33,350 nucleotides of DNA from Bacteroidota bacterium (lineage in GTDB: Bacteria; Bacteroidota; Bacteroidia; Bacteroidales; WCHB1-69): the NCBI GenBank assembly GCA_023392945.1, contig JAEWNB010000202.1, forward strand, positions 1 through 33,350, in the 5' to 3' direction. Under the pieces are notes generated by a model. It saw only the letters and a list, made by a program, of their open reading frames with translations, did no database searches and was not told where the DNA came from. Of the stretch, positions 33,236-33,350 are shown one piece after another (the first letter of the stretch is position 1; each line of letters opens with the position of its first letter). The translations under genes were made by a program, and so were the position numbers.

Positions 33236-33350
33236 ATGCAAGAAAAACCCCCCATCTTCAAAAAACCTTCAAAAAAACACCAACCGAAAGGACTTACAAT
33301 TCTTTATGAGGATCATGATATTATTGTAGTTGATAAAATATCAGGACTTT
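33236..33350 (+). CDS. RluA-type pseudouridine synthase, 5' end only
   Basis: Only the first 38 codons are inside the window. After a Lys/Pro-rich start, LTILYEDHDIIVVDKISGL matches the opening strand of the RluA/RluC/RluD catalytic domain, where VLYEDxxLLVVDKPxGL is usual. The protein would isomerise uridine in rRNA or tRNA. There is no S4 domain before the catalytic domain, so it is not of the RluD/RluC S4-bearing type. The substrate cannot be told from this fragment. Confidence 0.75.
   Translation, partial: MQEKPPIFKKPSKKHQPKGLTILYEDHDIIVVDKISGL

Overview
This AT-rich window is a piece of a Bacteroidota chromosome, probably from a Bacteroidales-like lineage; I cannot place it more finely. 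Four things support this. The primary sigma factor (27336-28196) is about 286 residues and lacks region 1.1. Seventeen copies of TAnnTTTG, the -7 element used by that sigma class, sit just upstream of genes, and start codons have little Shine-Dalgarno sequence. GldB and GldD, lipoproteins of gliding and type IX secretion, are present. So are other families typical of the phylum: DUF4175, DUF4878, carboxypeptidase-regulatory-domain proteins, a TonB-dependent receptor, and the deaminase and kinase pair. Most of the window is housekeeping DNA. No rRNA, complete mobile element or CRISPR array is visible.

Layout. 1-278: regulatory spacer with a leftward promoter for a gene outside the window. 279-2885: rightward envelope genes (flippase-like membrane protein, heptose-phosphate adenylyltransferase rfaE2, and a LytM/LysM protein whose catalytic histidines are replaced). 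2901-6801: leftward nucleotide and repair operon uvrA - P-loop kinase - dCMP deaminase. 6909-10856: leftward genes for a DUF4878 lipoprotein, a lytic transglycosylase, an MFS transporter, a two-helix small protein and an exported protein of unknown function. 10857-11341: a very AT-rich divergent spacer. 11342-19096: rightward six-gene operon rpiB - LutB-like - DUF4175 - small ATPase-fold protein - ybeY - mnmG. 19276-24123: leftward tRNA-Arg(CCU), ssb, and hppA-gldD-gldB. 24355-26085: bifunctional nuclease (rightward), converging with rseC behind rplU-rpmA (leftward). 26223-31155: rightward htrA-like protease and rpoD, a Cys-rich lipoprotein and a TonB-dependent receptor. 31297-31864: tRNA-Asp(GUC) followed by what looks like the scar of an integrated element. 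31865-32950: leftward exported DUF362 ferredoxin. 33236 onward: start of an RluA-type pseudouridine synthase.

How the genes fit together. Several units serve the cell envelope (flippase, heptose activation, LytM/LysM, lytic transglycosylase, GldB/GldD, protease, receptor). Others serve translation and RNA modification (ybeY, mnmG, rplU, rpmA, tRNAs, RluA family) or DNA upkeep (uvrA, ssb, dCMP deaminase, bifunctional nuclease). The sigma factor is encoded in the same window as many of its probable promoters.

The points most worth a second look are: the tRNA-Asp-proximal scar, with three helically phased TTTTATCCA repeats and an integrase-like N-terminal fragment; the overlapping kinase and deaminase genes, which resemble a split version of fused antiphage deaminases; the LytM pseudoenzyme; the Cys-rich lipoprotein with its own strong promoter and terminator; and the two competing hairpins after the MFS gene.
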